From: an uncultured Porphyromonadaceae bacterium
GTDB taxonomy: Bacteria > Bacteroidota > Bacteroidia > Bacteroidales > UBA11471
Length of the DNA stretch: 32,285 nt
Reading direction: 5' to 3'
Assembly: GCA_900542765.1 (NCBI GenBank)
Contig: UQOX01000027.1
Span: 1 to 32,285, forward strand
A model generated the notes under the pieces. It saw only the letters and a list, made by a program, of their open reading frames with translations, had not been told where the DNA came from and made no database searches. Below, piece after piece: positions 25,613 through 32,285 of this stretch (position 1 is the stretch's first letter; every line of letters begins with the position of its first letter). A program made the position numbers and the translations under genes.

Positions 25613-25738
25613 ATGGGGGTAGTCCTTGGGTGAAAAAACTTCATCAAGGTAATACCAATTCTTTTCTATTATTAATTATTAACAAATATATCTTGTGTGT
25701 TTTATATCAATATTATATATTGCAAAAACCTGTTCTTA

Positions 25739-25769
25739 TTTGTAATGATTGAAAATTTTTTTGCATTTG
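25739..25769 (+). promoter_or_regulatory. Promoter of the giant FG-GAP protein
   Basis: TTTG at 25739-25742, a 19-bp spacer and TGCATTTG at 25762-25769 (one mismatch to TAnnTTTG). The predicted start is near 25776. Confidence 0.5.
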
Positions 25770-25866
25770 TTAAATCCTTGATTGAAAGATAAAAAGGGAA
25801 AAGATGCCTCTTGCTGAGTGAAAGAAATAAGAGAGGTTGAATAAGTCTTACTTTAATAGATTTGAT

Positions 25867-26100
25867 ATGAAAAAATTGGTAAAATTGGTGGTTGTACTGC
25901 TTTCTTGTTTCTTTGTTGCAGGTTTGATGCAAAGTAAAGCGCAAGATACCACTGTGGTGCAAGCGTGGAATAATGACCATAAACTTTGGTATGATTTTGA
26001 TAAAGACGGAATCTTTGAGGTTCTTCGATCGGAGTATCCTTGGTACGACAAAGAGATCGTGCGTCCCAATGAAGGAGGGTGGATAGCATTTCTTTTGTAA
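25867..26100 (+). pseudogene. N-terminal fragment (signal peptide) of the giant FG-GAP surface protein, ended by an in-frame stop
   Basis: A 77-codon ORF with a clear signal peptide: MKKLVKLVVVLLSCFFVAGLM, then QSKAQ as the cleavage region. It continues VVQAWNNDHKLWYDFDKDGIFEVL, which carries one FG-GAP-type DxDxDG loop of the kind repeated downstream, and stops at TAA (26098-26100). The large ORF starting at 26191 is in the same reading frame, with 30 open codons between. The large ORF has no signal peptide of its own. The simplest reading is one gene (25867-31389) broken by a single nonsense codon, by mutation or sequencing error. A short independent secreted peptide is less likely. Confidence 0.65.
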
Positions 26101-26190
26101 GAAGAGGCGTATTGTTGTAAAGATACGACGATAGTTATAAAATGGAGAGGCCATAGTCTGATAGAGACGGGTGATTCTGAGGTAAACCAA

Positions 26191-29100
26191 ATGGCTCAAA
26201 GTGTTTATACGGTGGAGATTCCTGCTGATGAGCCAATAACAACATTGCAATGGGAAAATGGGGAAGTATCATATTTGGTTACAGTTACAAAAGAAGATGA
26301 CCGTATACATCTTAAAGAAAATTTTTGCGGAAAAATTTATGACAAGTATCTGATTCGCAGTGATATAAATGGTTATTATGTTATAGGCAGAATATCTCTG
26401 ATAGTATGGTCTATTGACGGGAAAACCTATGAAATGGAGGTGCCGGCCGAGGAGCGGATTGTGGAGAAGCAGTGGAACAGCAACGGAAAGAATTACAACA
26501 TTACCTTTTCGACGTACTATAGCTTTGTAGCAATTGAAGGAACCATAGACGGTCAATCCTATTATACGCAAATCGAAAGAAGTGATATGGAGCGAGGCGA
26601 ACTTCACTACGGTGATTATGTCATGAGTGTTTATGGCGACAGAAAAAGTACACTGCAAGATGGAAGAGAGAAACGATGGATCTACCAAATATTTGACAGC
26701 AATTGCGATGGGAAAATAGACATATTTAGGTATGAAGATATAACACCGTCTCCTATCCATTATCTGCAACTTGATGCGGACAATAATTATGAAGTTGCTT
26801 TTGCTGCACAAAACGATGCACATAAGAATCCTTTCAATATCGTCGAAGCCGACATAAATCTTGATGGACGCACCGATTATTATTTTTATGGGCGTGATGG
26901 GAAACATCATATCCTTGTGCAACAGGTAGATGGTTCGTTTTTTGAAACCGATATTCAGTTAGTTACCGATGAAGACGAAATAGGTGCGCAACACTATGGA
27001 TTGAATAGTGGATATGGAAACAAATTTGTGCGGCCTTTTGTCAATTTTGGTGGATTATGTGGCGTATCAAAAGGATCCTCGTCTGATGTGTATGAAAATA
27101 TTACATTGTCGGTCGATATGAATATGGACGGATATCCTGATTTTCTCGATACCCAAAAAGGTGGCGCATTTTTTTCGATGGGCGATGGTCGACGTTATTA
27201 TCCGGCCGAGTTTAATGGTACGGTCGAAGTACGCGATTTCAATGGCGATTACATACCGGATTATATCGTTTTTGACCAAAAGACAGGGATTGTTTCTTTG
27301 AATATCAGTTCTAACGGGAGTTTTGAGTCGAAACAACTTTTCAAAAACAGTTATATCTCTAAATTCTTTTGTCGGGATTTAGATGGAGATGGCGATACAG
27401 ACATTCTGCTGGCGATAAATCATTGGGGGGAAGAATCTGCCAATTCCTATTTGGTCCCATTTATCAACGATGGGTCGGCATCATTCAAACGTCGTGAATG
27501 GCATTCTCTCAACCAATATGAATTTTATGATTGTATTGATATCGACAATACCGGCCGATATGCCGTCATCGCCACAGAAAGGATTTCAACTACCGATGGT
27601 ACTGAATGCCGCCTAGTAACGCTCTCCATGAACGATTCTTATCAGTTTGTGGCAGAAACCCTCGTAGAAAAACTATCTTCCAACGAAGCATATACAATAT
27701 TGGATTATGACAACAATGGAGTGCTTGAACTCTTTTACCGTCGGCCGTTTGAAAGTTCTCCTTACTTGGAATTTTCTGCTGTTGTTCCAATTTCAAAAAA
27801 TGTGAATACACGCCCCCTTCGTATGGAAAAGCCGACATGCGTCTTCGACGGGGAAAGTGGATTGCTTCGAGTCGAATGGAAATCCGGTAGTGATAAAGAA
27901 ACGTCGGTCAGCGATCTTACTTATGCATTGCGCATTGGCAGTCAGCCGGGAAGTGGGGATATGCTCTATGCCTATGCTTCGCCCGATGGCGTCCGTTTAC
28001 GTCCGGGAGAAGGAAACATGGGGCATAATATGTTCAAACTTTTGTCTCCTACGTCTTGGCCTTCTGGAGATTATTACATTGCCGTGCAAGCCGTCGATGC
28101 CAATGGCTTGGGCGGCGAGTGGAGCGAAGAAACCGTTTATCACAATGAATCTTTTGGGGCATCGTTCCTGATTGACAAAAACGAGATGACAACGGGTGAT
28201 ACACTTCATGTTCGCTTATTATCGGCTTATAGACCAGATTGGGTGTATCAATATCATTCGTCAGACGATGCAAAGATAAAACACGACGAGTGTGGCGGCT
28301 GCACGATATGTTTCTCTACATTTGGTGAAAAAATGGTGAGCCTTACGGTTTCCACGACCGATGCTGTCGTTTCGGAGAGTCAAAACATAACTGTCTATGC
28401 GTCTCCGGTTGTTGAGACGGGTACGGGTATGGAAGACTTTGTTGATGAGAGTTATAGATATGATCTCGTTTTCTTTGATTTTGACAGCGATGGTACCCCT
28501 GAGGTGATTCGTGAAGACGGATTATATAAGAAAGACAGCAGCGGTAAATTTACCAAGTTCCCAGCTTTGTTTAATACCGATTTGCGTGTATATTCATCGG
28601 TGATAGCCGATGACAACCGTGACGGGAAACCCGATATTCTTTATGTGGAATCATCTGGAATTCTGTCCAATCTCATCAACGATGGAGATTGTTATTTCAA
28701 TGCCGAGCCGGTAACTCTTGTTTTTGAACAGAGTGATACCGAGTTTTATACGGGAAATGGTAGAAATCCCAATTTTGTCGATCTTGATAATGATGGTTTA
28801 CTCGATGTCATAGTCGAAGACAGTGTTTATCGTAATATGGGTAACAACAGGTTTAGATGGCAACCGACATCGATTTCAAATGAGGGAGGGAATCTCTCTT
28901 TTGCCGATTTTAATCGCGATGGATATATCGATTTGTTATATTATGAGAGCAATGATGATGCTATTTATCTGAATATGGGTAATTATGAATGGAAAAAAAT
29001 ACCACTTCCCCAACTCAAATGGTATCCAAATTCTAAAATAAATGTTGTTGATGTAAATAATGATGGATATTTCGATCTTTTGTGCCGATGCTGGTTTACG

Positions 29101-31389
29101 CAGAACACGTATATTTTCTGGGGAAATGCTGAGATGACGTATACCTCTTTTACTGAATTGCCTTTTTATGCGCCATCGACAGGAATTGATATCGATAACA
29201 ACGGTATCATCGAGTTGATAGATGATAATACGAAAAACCTTTATTATTACTTGGATAATGAAACATTTTGGGAGGAAGTTTATGATCGGGTAACTAACGA
29301 TCATTCTATTATTCCTCAAATGATGACAATGTGGGCCGACATCAATGGAGATGGTACCCCTGATACTTGGAAGGGTATTAATCATACGGCCATAGAAAAT
29401 GAACGTCCCGAAGCTCCTACGGGTGTAGTAGCTCTACCAACCTCCTCGGGTGTGCGGTTGACGTGGAATCCCGCTTATGACAAGGAGACTCCCAAGCATC
29501 AAATGCGTTACAATGTAAGTCTCAAAAAGAAGGGAGCCGTAGGGGATAATGCTTATATTTTATCTCCATTAAACGAGACGAGTGATGACGCTATGCCTCT
29601 TGAACATGAGTATATAAATCACTATGTTTTCAGTCAAAATTACAGGTTTTCTTCTTCGTATAAACAGTCGACGGTCATGATGCTTCCTCTCGATGCTTTT
29701 GAAACGGATACCGAATATGAGTTGTGTGTGCAGGCTATCGATCTTTGGAACATGGCGTCGCCTTTTTCCGAAATCTATACCTTTTTGGTTCCTTCTCTCA
29801 TGAGTCTCGATATGCCTACCGAGGGCGGATTGGGGCAACCGACCCGGATCTGCTATATTGGAACCAAACAAGAAGAGTTGTCTTGGGATTGGGACGGGGG
29901 AGAGGCTACCTACTCCGACAAGAATACCTATACGGTAGTATGGAATACACCCGGCGTGAAAACCGTTACTTGCAGAGCAGGAGGTGAGAATTATTCACAA
30001 ACGATTCTCATACGTCAGCTGCCCGAATTATCGTTTGCGTTGCCCGATACGGTTTTTGCCGGTGTTCCCTTGACGGTGGAATTGCCCGAAATATTCTCAG
30101 ATGTCATGCAGGACATTTCCCTCATATCCAGTTCCGATGTGCAAATAGAACACGAGTGTGGAACTACCGAGGCCGTTGTTACATTCCCCGATAATGATGG
30201 CATTTATACGTTATCGGTCGTTTATGAAGATGACATTTTCGGCCGTGAAACCCGAAAATGTCAGACCGTTGTTGTCGGAGCCAATTACAAACCCGAAATA
30301 GAAATGGTTTCAATCGATGGTGAGACGGGAAAGAATGCCATCAGTTGGGTAATACCCGATTTTATCTCGAACAGTGGTTGGGTGCGTACCGTGAAGATAT
30401 ATCGAGAAACATCTACCACCAATGTTTATGAGTTGCTGAACGAGTGTCCCCTTGAAGATCGATGCTATGTCGATATGCAATCTTTGCCATCGGTGCGCAA
30501 ATATCGTTACTGTATATCTCTATGTACCAGTTATGGCGCCGAAAGCCGTATGAGCGAAGTACATAGCAGCCTTCATCTTATGATCAATAAAGGGTTGGGT
30601 AATACCCTTAATCTGATGTGGAATCCTTATGAAGGAGGTACTGTCGAGAGTTATTATGTATTGCGAGGCCGTTCTCCCGATAATTTGACGCTTCTTGCTC
30701 AACTTAATGGAAATGAGACCAGTTATACCGATATGGACATACCCGAAGAGGGATGTTTCTATGCTTTAAGTTATGATCGATTGTCGATAATAGAACCTGT
30801 GCTGCGCAGTCTGTCGAGGGAGACTCCGCAGGTAAAATCCAATGTGGTAAGCAGCCTCAATTCCAATGAAGTAACGATGGCCTCTTCCATTACGATTCGA
30901 GCCATCGAGAGTGATGTCATACTCGATGAAGAGTCGACACTTTTGCATCTATACGCCGAAGTTGCCCCTGTTACGGCGACTTTTGGAGAGGTCAGTTGGT
31001 CTATTATAGAAGGGGAAGATTATGCGACCATATCATCTTTTGGTAATTTGTCTTTGATTCCCGGAAAATCATATCAAGGAAATATCGTTGTCCAAGCTAT
31101 GGCCAAAGATGGATCTCAGGTTACAGCTACATACACAGTCCCGATGTCGGTTAGCTTGGCAGAGATTCCGGCTTCTGATGAGACAATAAAGTTCTATTAT
31201 GATAGCCAGGGGCAGGCTTTGCACATCACGGGGGTCACGCTTCCTGTCACTTTATCTTTTTACGCATTGAATGGTACACTTCTTTTCAACAGAATATTGA
31301 CAGCCGACTCAATTGTGCCACTGAATATCGATTCTGGAATATATGTGGCCGTGGTCGATGGGAAAGCTGTCAAAGTCGAAATAAAATAA
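26191..31389 (+). CDS. Giant FG-GAP/VCBS-repeat and fibronectin-like surface protein (lacks its own signal peptide)
   Basis: 1732 residues, probably the body of the gene that begins at 25867. The N-terminus has related beta-rich units (VYTVEIPADEPI at 5-16, TYEMEVPAEERI at 79-90). Two similar modules follow. The first has calcium-loop repeats at about 169-515 (DINLDGRTDYY, DLDGDGDTDIL), a fibronectin-like domain at 544-652 and a PKD-like domain at 657-737. The second has repeats at about 763-1060 (DFDSDGTPEV, DLDNDGLLDV, DFNRDGYIDL), a fibronectin-like domain at 1072-1200 and PKD-like domains to about 1364. Two more fibronectin-like domains and an Ig-like domain (about 1565-1658) lead to a type IX-like tail ending GIYVAVVDGKAVKVEIK. 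No enzyme motif is seen. Codons are far more A+T-rich than those of the neighbours. Adhesion or glycan binding is an inference. Confidence 0.78.
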   Translation: MAQSVYTVEIPADEPITTLQWENGEVSYLVTVTKEDDRIHLKENFCGKIYDKYLIRSDINGYYVIGRISLIVWSIDGKTYEMEVPAEERIVEKQWNSNGKNYNITFSTYYSFVAIEGTIDGQSYYTQIERSDMERGELHYGDYVMSVYGDRKSTLQDGREKRWIYQIFDSNCDGKIDIFRYEDITPSPIHYLQLDADNNYEVAFAAQNDAHKNPFNIVEADINLDGRTDYYFYGRDGKHHILVQQVDGSFFETDIQLVTDEDEIGAQHYGLNSGYGNKFVRPFVNFGGLCGVSKGSSSDVYENITLSVDMNMDGYPDFLDTQKGGAFFSMGDGRRYYPAEFNGTVEVRDFNGDYIPDYIVFDQKTGIVSLNISSNGSFESKQLFKNSYISKFFCRDLDGDGDTDILLAINHWGEESANSYLVPFINDGSASFKRREWHSLNQYEFYDCIDIDNTGRYAVIATERISTTDGTECRLVTLSMNDSYQFVAETLVEKLSSNEAYTILDYDNNGVLELFYRRPFESSPYLEFSAVVPISKNVNTRPLRMEKPTCVFDGESGLLRVEWKSGSDKETSVSDLTYALRIGSQPGSGDMLYAYASPDGVRLRPGEGNMGHNMFKLLSPTSWPSGDYYIAVQAVDANGLGGEWSEETVYHNESFGASFLIDKNEMTTGDTLHVRLLSAYRPDWVYQYHSSDDAKIKHDECGGCTICFSTFGEKMVSLTVSTTDAVVSESQNITVYASPVVETGTGMEDFVDESYRYDLVFFDFDSDGTPEVIREDGLYKKDSSGKFTKFPALFNTDLRVYSSVIADDNRDGKPDILYVESSGILSNLINDGDCYFNAEPVTLVFEQSDTEFYTGNGRNPNFVDLDNDGLLDVIVEDSVYRNMGNNRFRWQPTSISNEGGNLSFADFNRDGYIDLLYYESNDDAIYLNMGNYEWKKIPLPQLKWYPNSKINVVDVNNDGYFDLLCRCWFTQNTYIFWGNAEMTYTSFTELPFYAPSTGIDIDNNGIIELIDDNTKNLYYYLDNETFWEEVYDRVTNDHSIIPQMMTMWADINGDGTPDTWKGINHTAIENERPEAPTGVVALPTSSGVRLTWNPAYDKETPKHQMRYNVSLKKKGAVGDNAYILSPLNETSDDAMPLEHEYINHYVFSQNYRFSSSYKQSTVMMLPLDAFETDTEYELCVQAIDLWNMASPFSEIYTFLVPSLMSLDMPTEGGLGQPTRICYIGTKQEELSWDWDGGEATYSDKNTYTVVWNTPGVKTVTCRAGGENYSQTILIRQLPELSFALPDTVFAGVPLTVELPEIFSDVMQDISLISSSDVQIEHECGTTEAVVTFPDNDGIYTLSVVYEDDIFGRETRKCQTVVVGANYKPEIEMVSIDGETGKNAISWVIPDFISNSGWVRTVKIYRETSTTNVYELLNECPLEDRCYVDMQSLPSVRKYRYCISLCTSYGAESRMSEVHSSLHLMINKGLGNTLNLMWNPYEGGTVESYYVLRGRSPDNLTLLAQLNGNETSYTDMDIPEEGCFYALSYDRLSIIEPVLRSLSRETPQVKSNVVSSLNSNEVTMASSITIRAIESDVILDEESTLLHLYAEVAPVTATFGEVSWSIIEGEDYATISSFGNLSLIPGKSYQGNIVVQAMAKDGSQVTATYTVPMSVSLAEIPASDETIKFYYDSQGQALHITGVTLPVTLSFYALNGTLLFNRILTADSIVPLNIDSGIYVAVVDGKAVKVEIK

Positions 31390-31424
31390 AATCTTTGTTA
31401 TTGGTTTTCTGAAAATTCAAAATG

Positions 31425-31466
31425 AAAGTCTGTCGTAGAATCTTATCTCTAATGACAGACTTTTTT
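31425..31466 (+). terminator. Terminator of the giant surface protein gene
   Basis: AAAGTCTGTC (31425-31434) pairs perfectly with GACAGACTTT (31454-31463), continuing into a T-run to 31466. It ends the A+T-rich unit. Confidence 0.85.
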
Positions 31467-31491
31467 ATTATCCGGTATATAATTTAAAAGT

Positions 31492-31522
31492 GTTGTTTTT
31501 TTGTGAGAAAGTTGTATATTTG
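31492..31522 (+). promoter_or_regulatory. Promoter of the MG2-like protein gene
   Basis: GTTG at 31492-31495 (one mismatch), a 19-bp spacer and TATATTTG at 31515-31522. The predicted start is about 12 bp before the ATG. Confidence 0.65.
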
Positions 31523-31540
31523 GATAAATAATAGGAGTTT

Positions 31541-32285
31541 ATGCTAAAACGTGCTTTTATTGCAATTTATATTTCCCTGTTTACGCCATTATGTATTTAT
31601 TCCCAGGTCGACAGCAGCATATTGGCGATGGCCGAGTGGGTGAAGGCGTACAACCGGTTCGGGAAGTACAATCCGCAGGAGAAGGTCTACCTGCACTTCG
31701 ACAATACGGGCTACTACTTGGGCGAGACCATGTGGTTTGCCGCCTATGTGGTCACCGCGCCGCAGTTGCGCCCCACCGAGATGAGTAAGGTGCTCTATGT
31801 CGAGCTGCTCACCCCCGAGGGGCGCATTGTCGAGACAAAGAAGTTGAAGATAGAAGGAGGCCGATGCCACGGCGAGTTCGCCCTCACCTCGCCGCTGCTG
31901 GTAGCTGGCTTCTACGAAGTGCGGGCCTATACGCGTGTGATGCTCAACTGGGAAGGCAGCTACTATACGCGGGTGTTCCCGGTTTTCGACCGTCCCGAAG
32001 AGGCGGGGCAGTATGCCATGAAAATCACCCGCTTCCCGCGTTCCCAGCGTGTGCCCGATGAACGCGCCGCCGCGCCCGACTACAAATCGTTGAACCTGAG
32101 CTTCTACCCCGAAGGCGGAGAGCTGGTCGAGGGATTCCCCGGCCGGGTGGCCTTCAAGGCCGTCGACGACGAAGGGCGCAGCGTGACGGTGAGCGGCACC
32201 GTCTACGACTCCGACGAGCGCCCCGTCGCGACACTGGAAACCCGTCACCAAGGTATGGGAAGCTTCACCCTTACCCCCGGCGACA
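31541..32285 (+). CDS. Exported MG2-domain protein, N-terminal part (cut by window edge)
   Basis: The frame from the ATG at 31541 stays open to the window end (248 codons plus one base). A signal peptide, MLKRAFIAIYISLFTPLCIYS, is followed by Gln-Val at the likely cleavage site. The mature part begins NRFGKYNPQEKVYLHFDNTG, then YYLGETMWFAAYVV and LYVELLTPEGRIVETKKL. This is the macroglobulin-like MG2 segment found at the start of large Bacteroidales envelope proteins, often annotated as TonB-dependent-receptor-plug or carboxypeptidase-regulatory-like proteins. A second beta-rich unit starts at SLNLSFYPEGGELVEGFPGR. The first 20 codons are A+T-rich, and the rest returns to the GC-rich usage of the chromosome. 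Function is not known. Confidence 0.8.
   Translation, partial: MLKRAFIAIYISLFTPLCIYSQVDSSILAMAEWVKAYNRFGKYNPQEKVYLHFDNTGYYLGETMWFAAYVVTAPQLRPTEMSKVLYVELLTPEGRIVETKKLKIEGGRCHGEFALTSPLLVAGFYEVRAYTRVMLNWEGSYYTRVFPVFDRPEEAGQYAMKITRFPRSQRVPDERAAAPDYKSLNLSFYPEGGELVEGFPGRVAFKAVDDEGRSVTVSGTVYDSDERPVATLETRHQGMGSFTLTPGD

Larger units (their letters stand above)
25528..25866 (+). other. A+T-rich gap between rimO and the giant surface protein
   Basis: It holds the rimO terminator (25574-25612), then about 120 bp of very A+T-rich DNA with no gene, then the promoter at 25739-25769 and an untranslated leader of about 90 nt. A five-codon ORF (ATG CCT CTT GCT GAG TGA) starts at 25804 and is probably not meaningful. 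Confidence 0.5.

Noticed and set aside
25528..31540. Possible mobile element around the A+T-rich island
   Set aside because: No transposase, integrase, tRNA, terminal inverted repeat or target duplication could be seen at its edges.

Overview
The window comes from a chromosome of the phylum Bacteroidota, order Bacteroidales. The evidence is the many promoters of the phylum-specific form (TTTG, 19-20 bp, TAnnTTTG), the gene order thrS-infC-rpmI-rplT followed by a 6S-like RNA of the Bacteroidales-1 type, an Lgt/meso-DAP dehydrogenase pair, and two secreted giants with type IX-like C-terminal tails. The GC-rich codon usage would suit a Barnesiella-like gut commensal, but the genus is a guess. 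No tRNA, rRNA, CRISPR array, phage or insertion sequence was seen.

Layout, left to right. Positions 1-1269 (minus): meso-diaminopimelate dehydrogenase followed by a truncated lgt. 1406-2451: a YjbQ-type protein and a cytidylate-kinase-like protein that converge with overlapping stop codons. 2711-4783: an exported TPR protein. 4949-8417: the translation operon thrS-infC-rpmI-rplT with its own promoter, structured leaders before thrS and rplT, and a terminator. 8427-8690: a free-standing structured RNA gene with promoter and terminator. 8840-10344: a MATE efflux pump whose start is preceded by a very strong terminator hairpin. 10444-14316 (minus): a secreted pectin methylesterase/pectate lyase fusion. 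14466-15746 (minus): glyA. 15843-18023 (minus): pyrB-pyrI-flavin reductase, headed by a leader peptide and attenuator. 18270-20612: a GT2 glycosyltransferase and a GT-C-like membrane protein. 20757-25527: PBP1A-type penicillin-binding protein, ftsY and rimO. 25540-31540: an A+T-rich stretch holding one giant FG-GAP/fibronectin-like surface protein whose signal peptide is cut off by an in-frame stop codon. 31541-end: the start of an exported MG2-like protein.

Most of the window is housekeeping: peptidoglycan and lipoprotein synthesis, translation, one-carbon and pyrimidine metabolism, and protein targeting. The most interesting signals are regulatory. Upstream of pyrB lies a 35-codon leader ORF with four consecutive Phe codons in a U-rich tract, ending 6 nt before an intrinsic terminator. 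This is the layout of the UTP-sensing pyrBI attenuator of enteric bacteria. Structured leaders before thrS, rplT and the MATE gene, and the apparently broken giant surface protein, are the next most useful leads.
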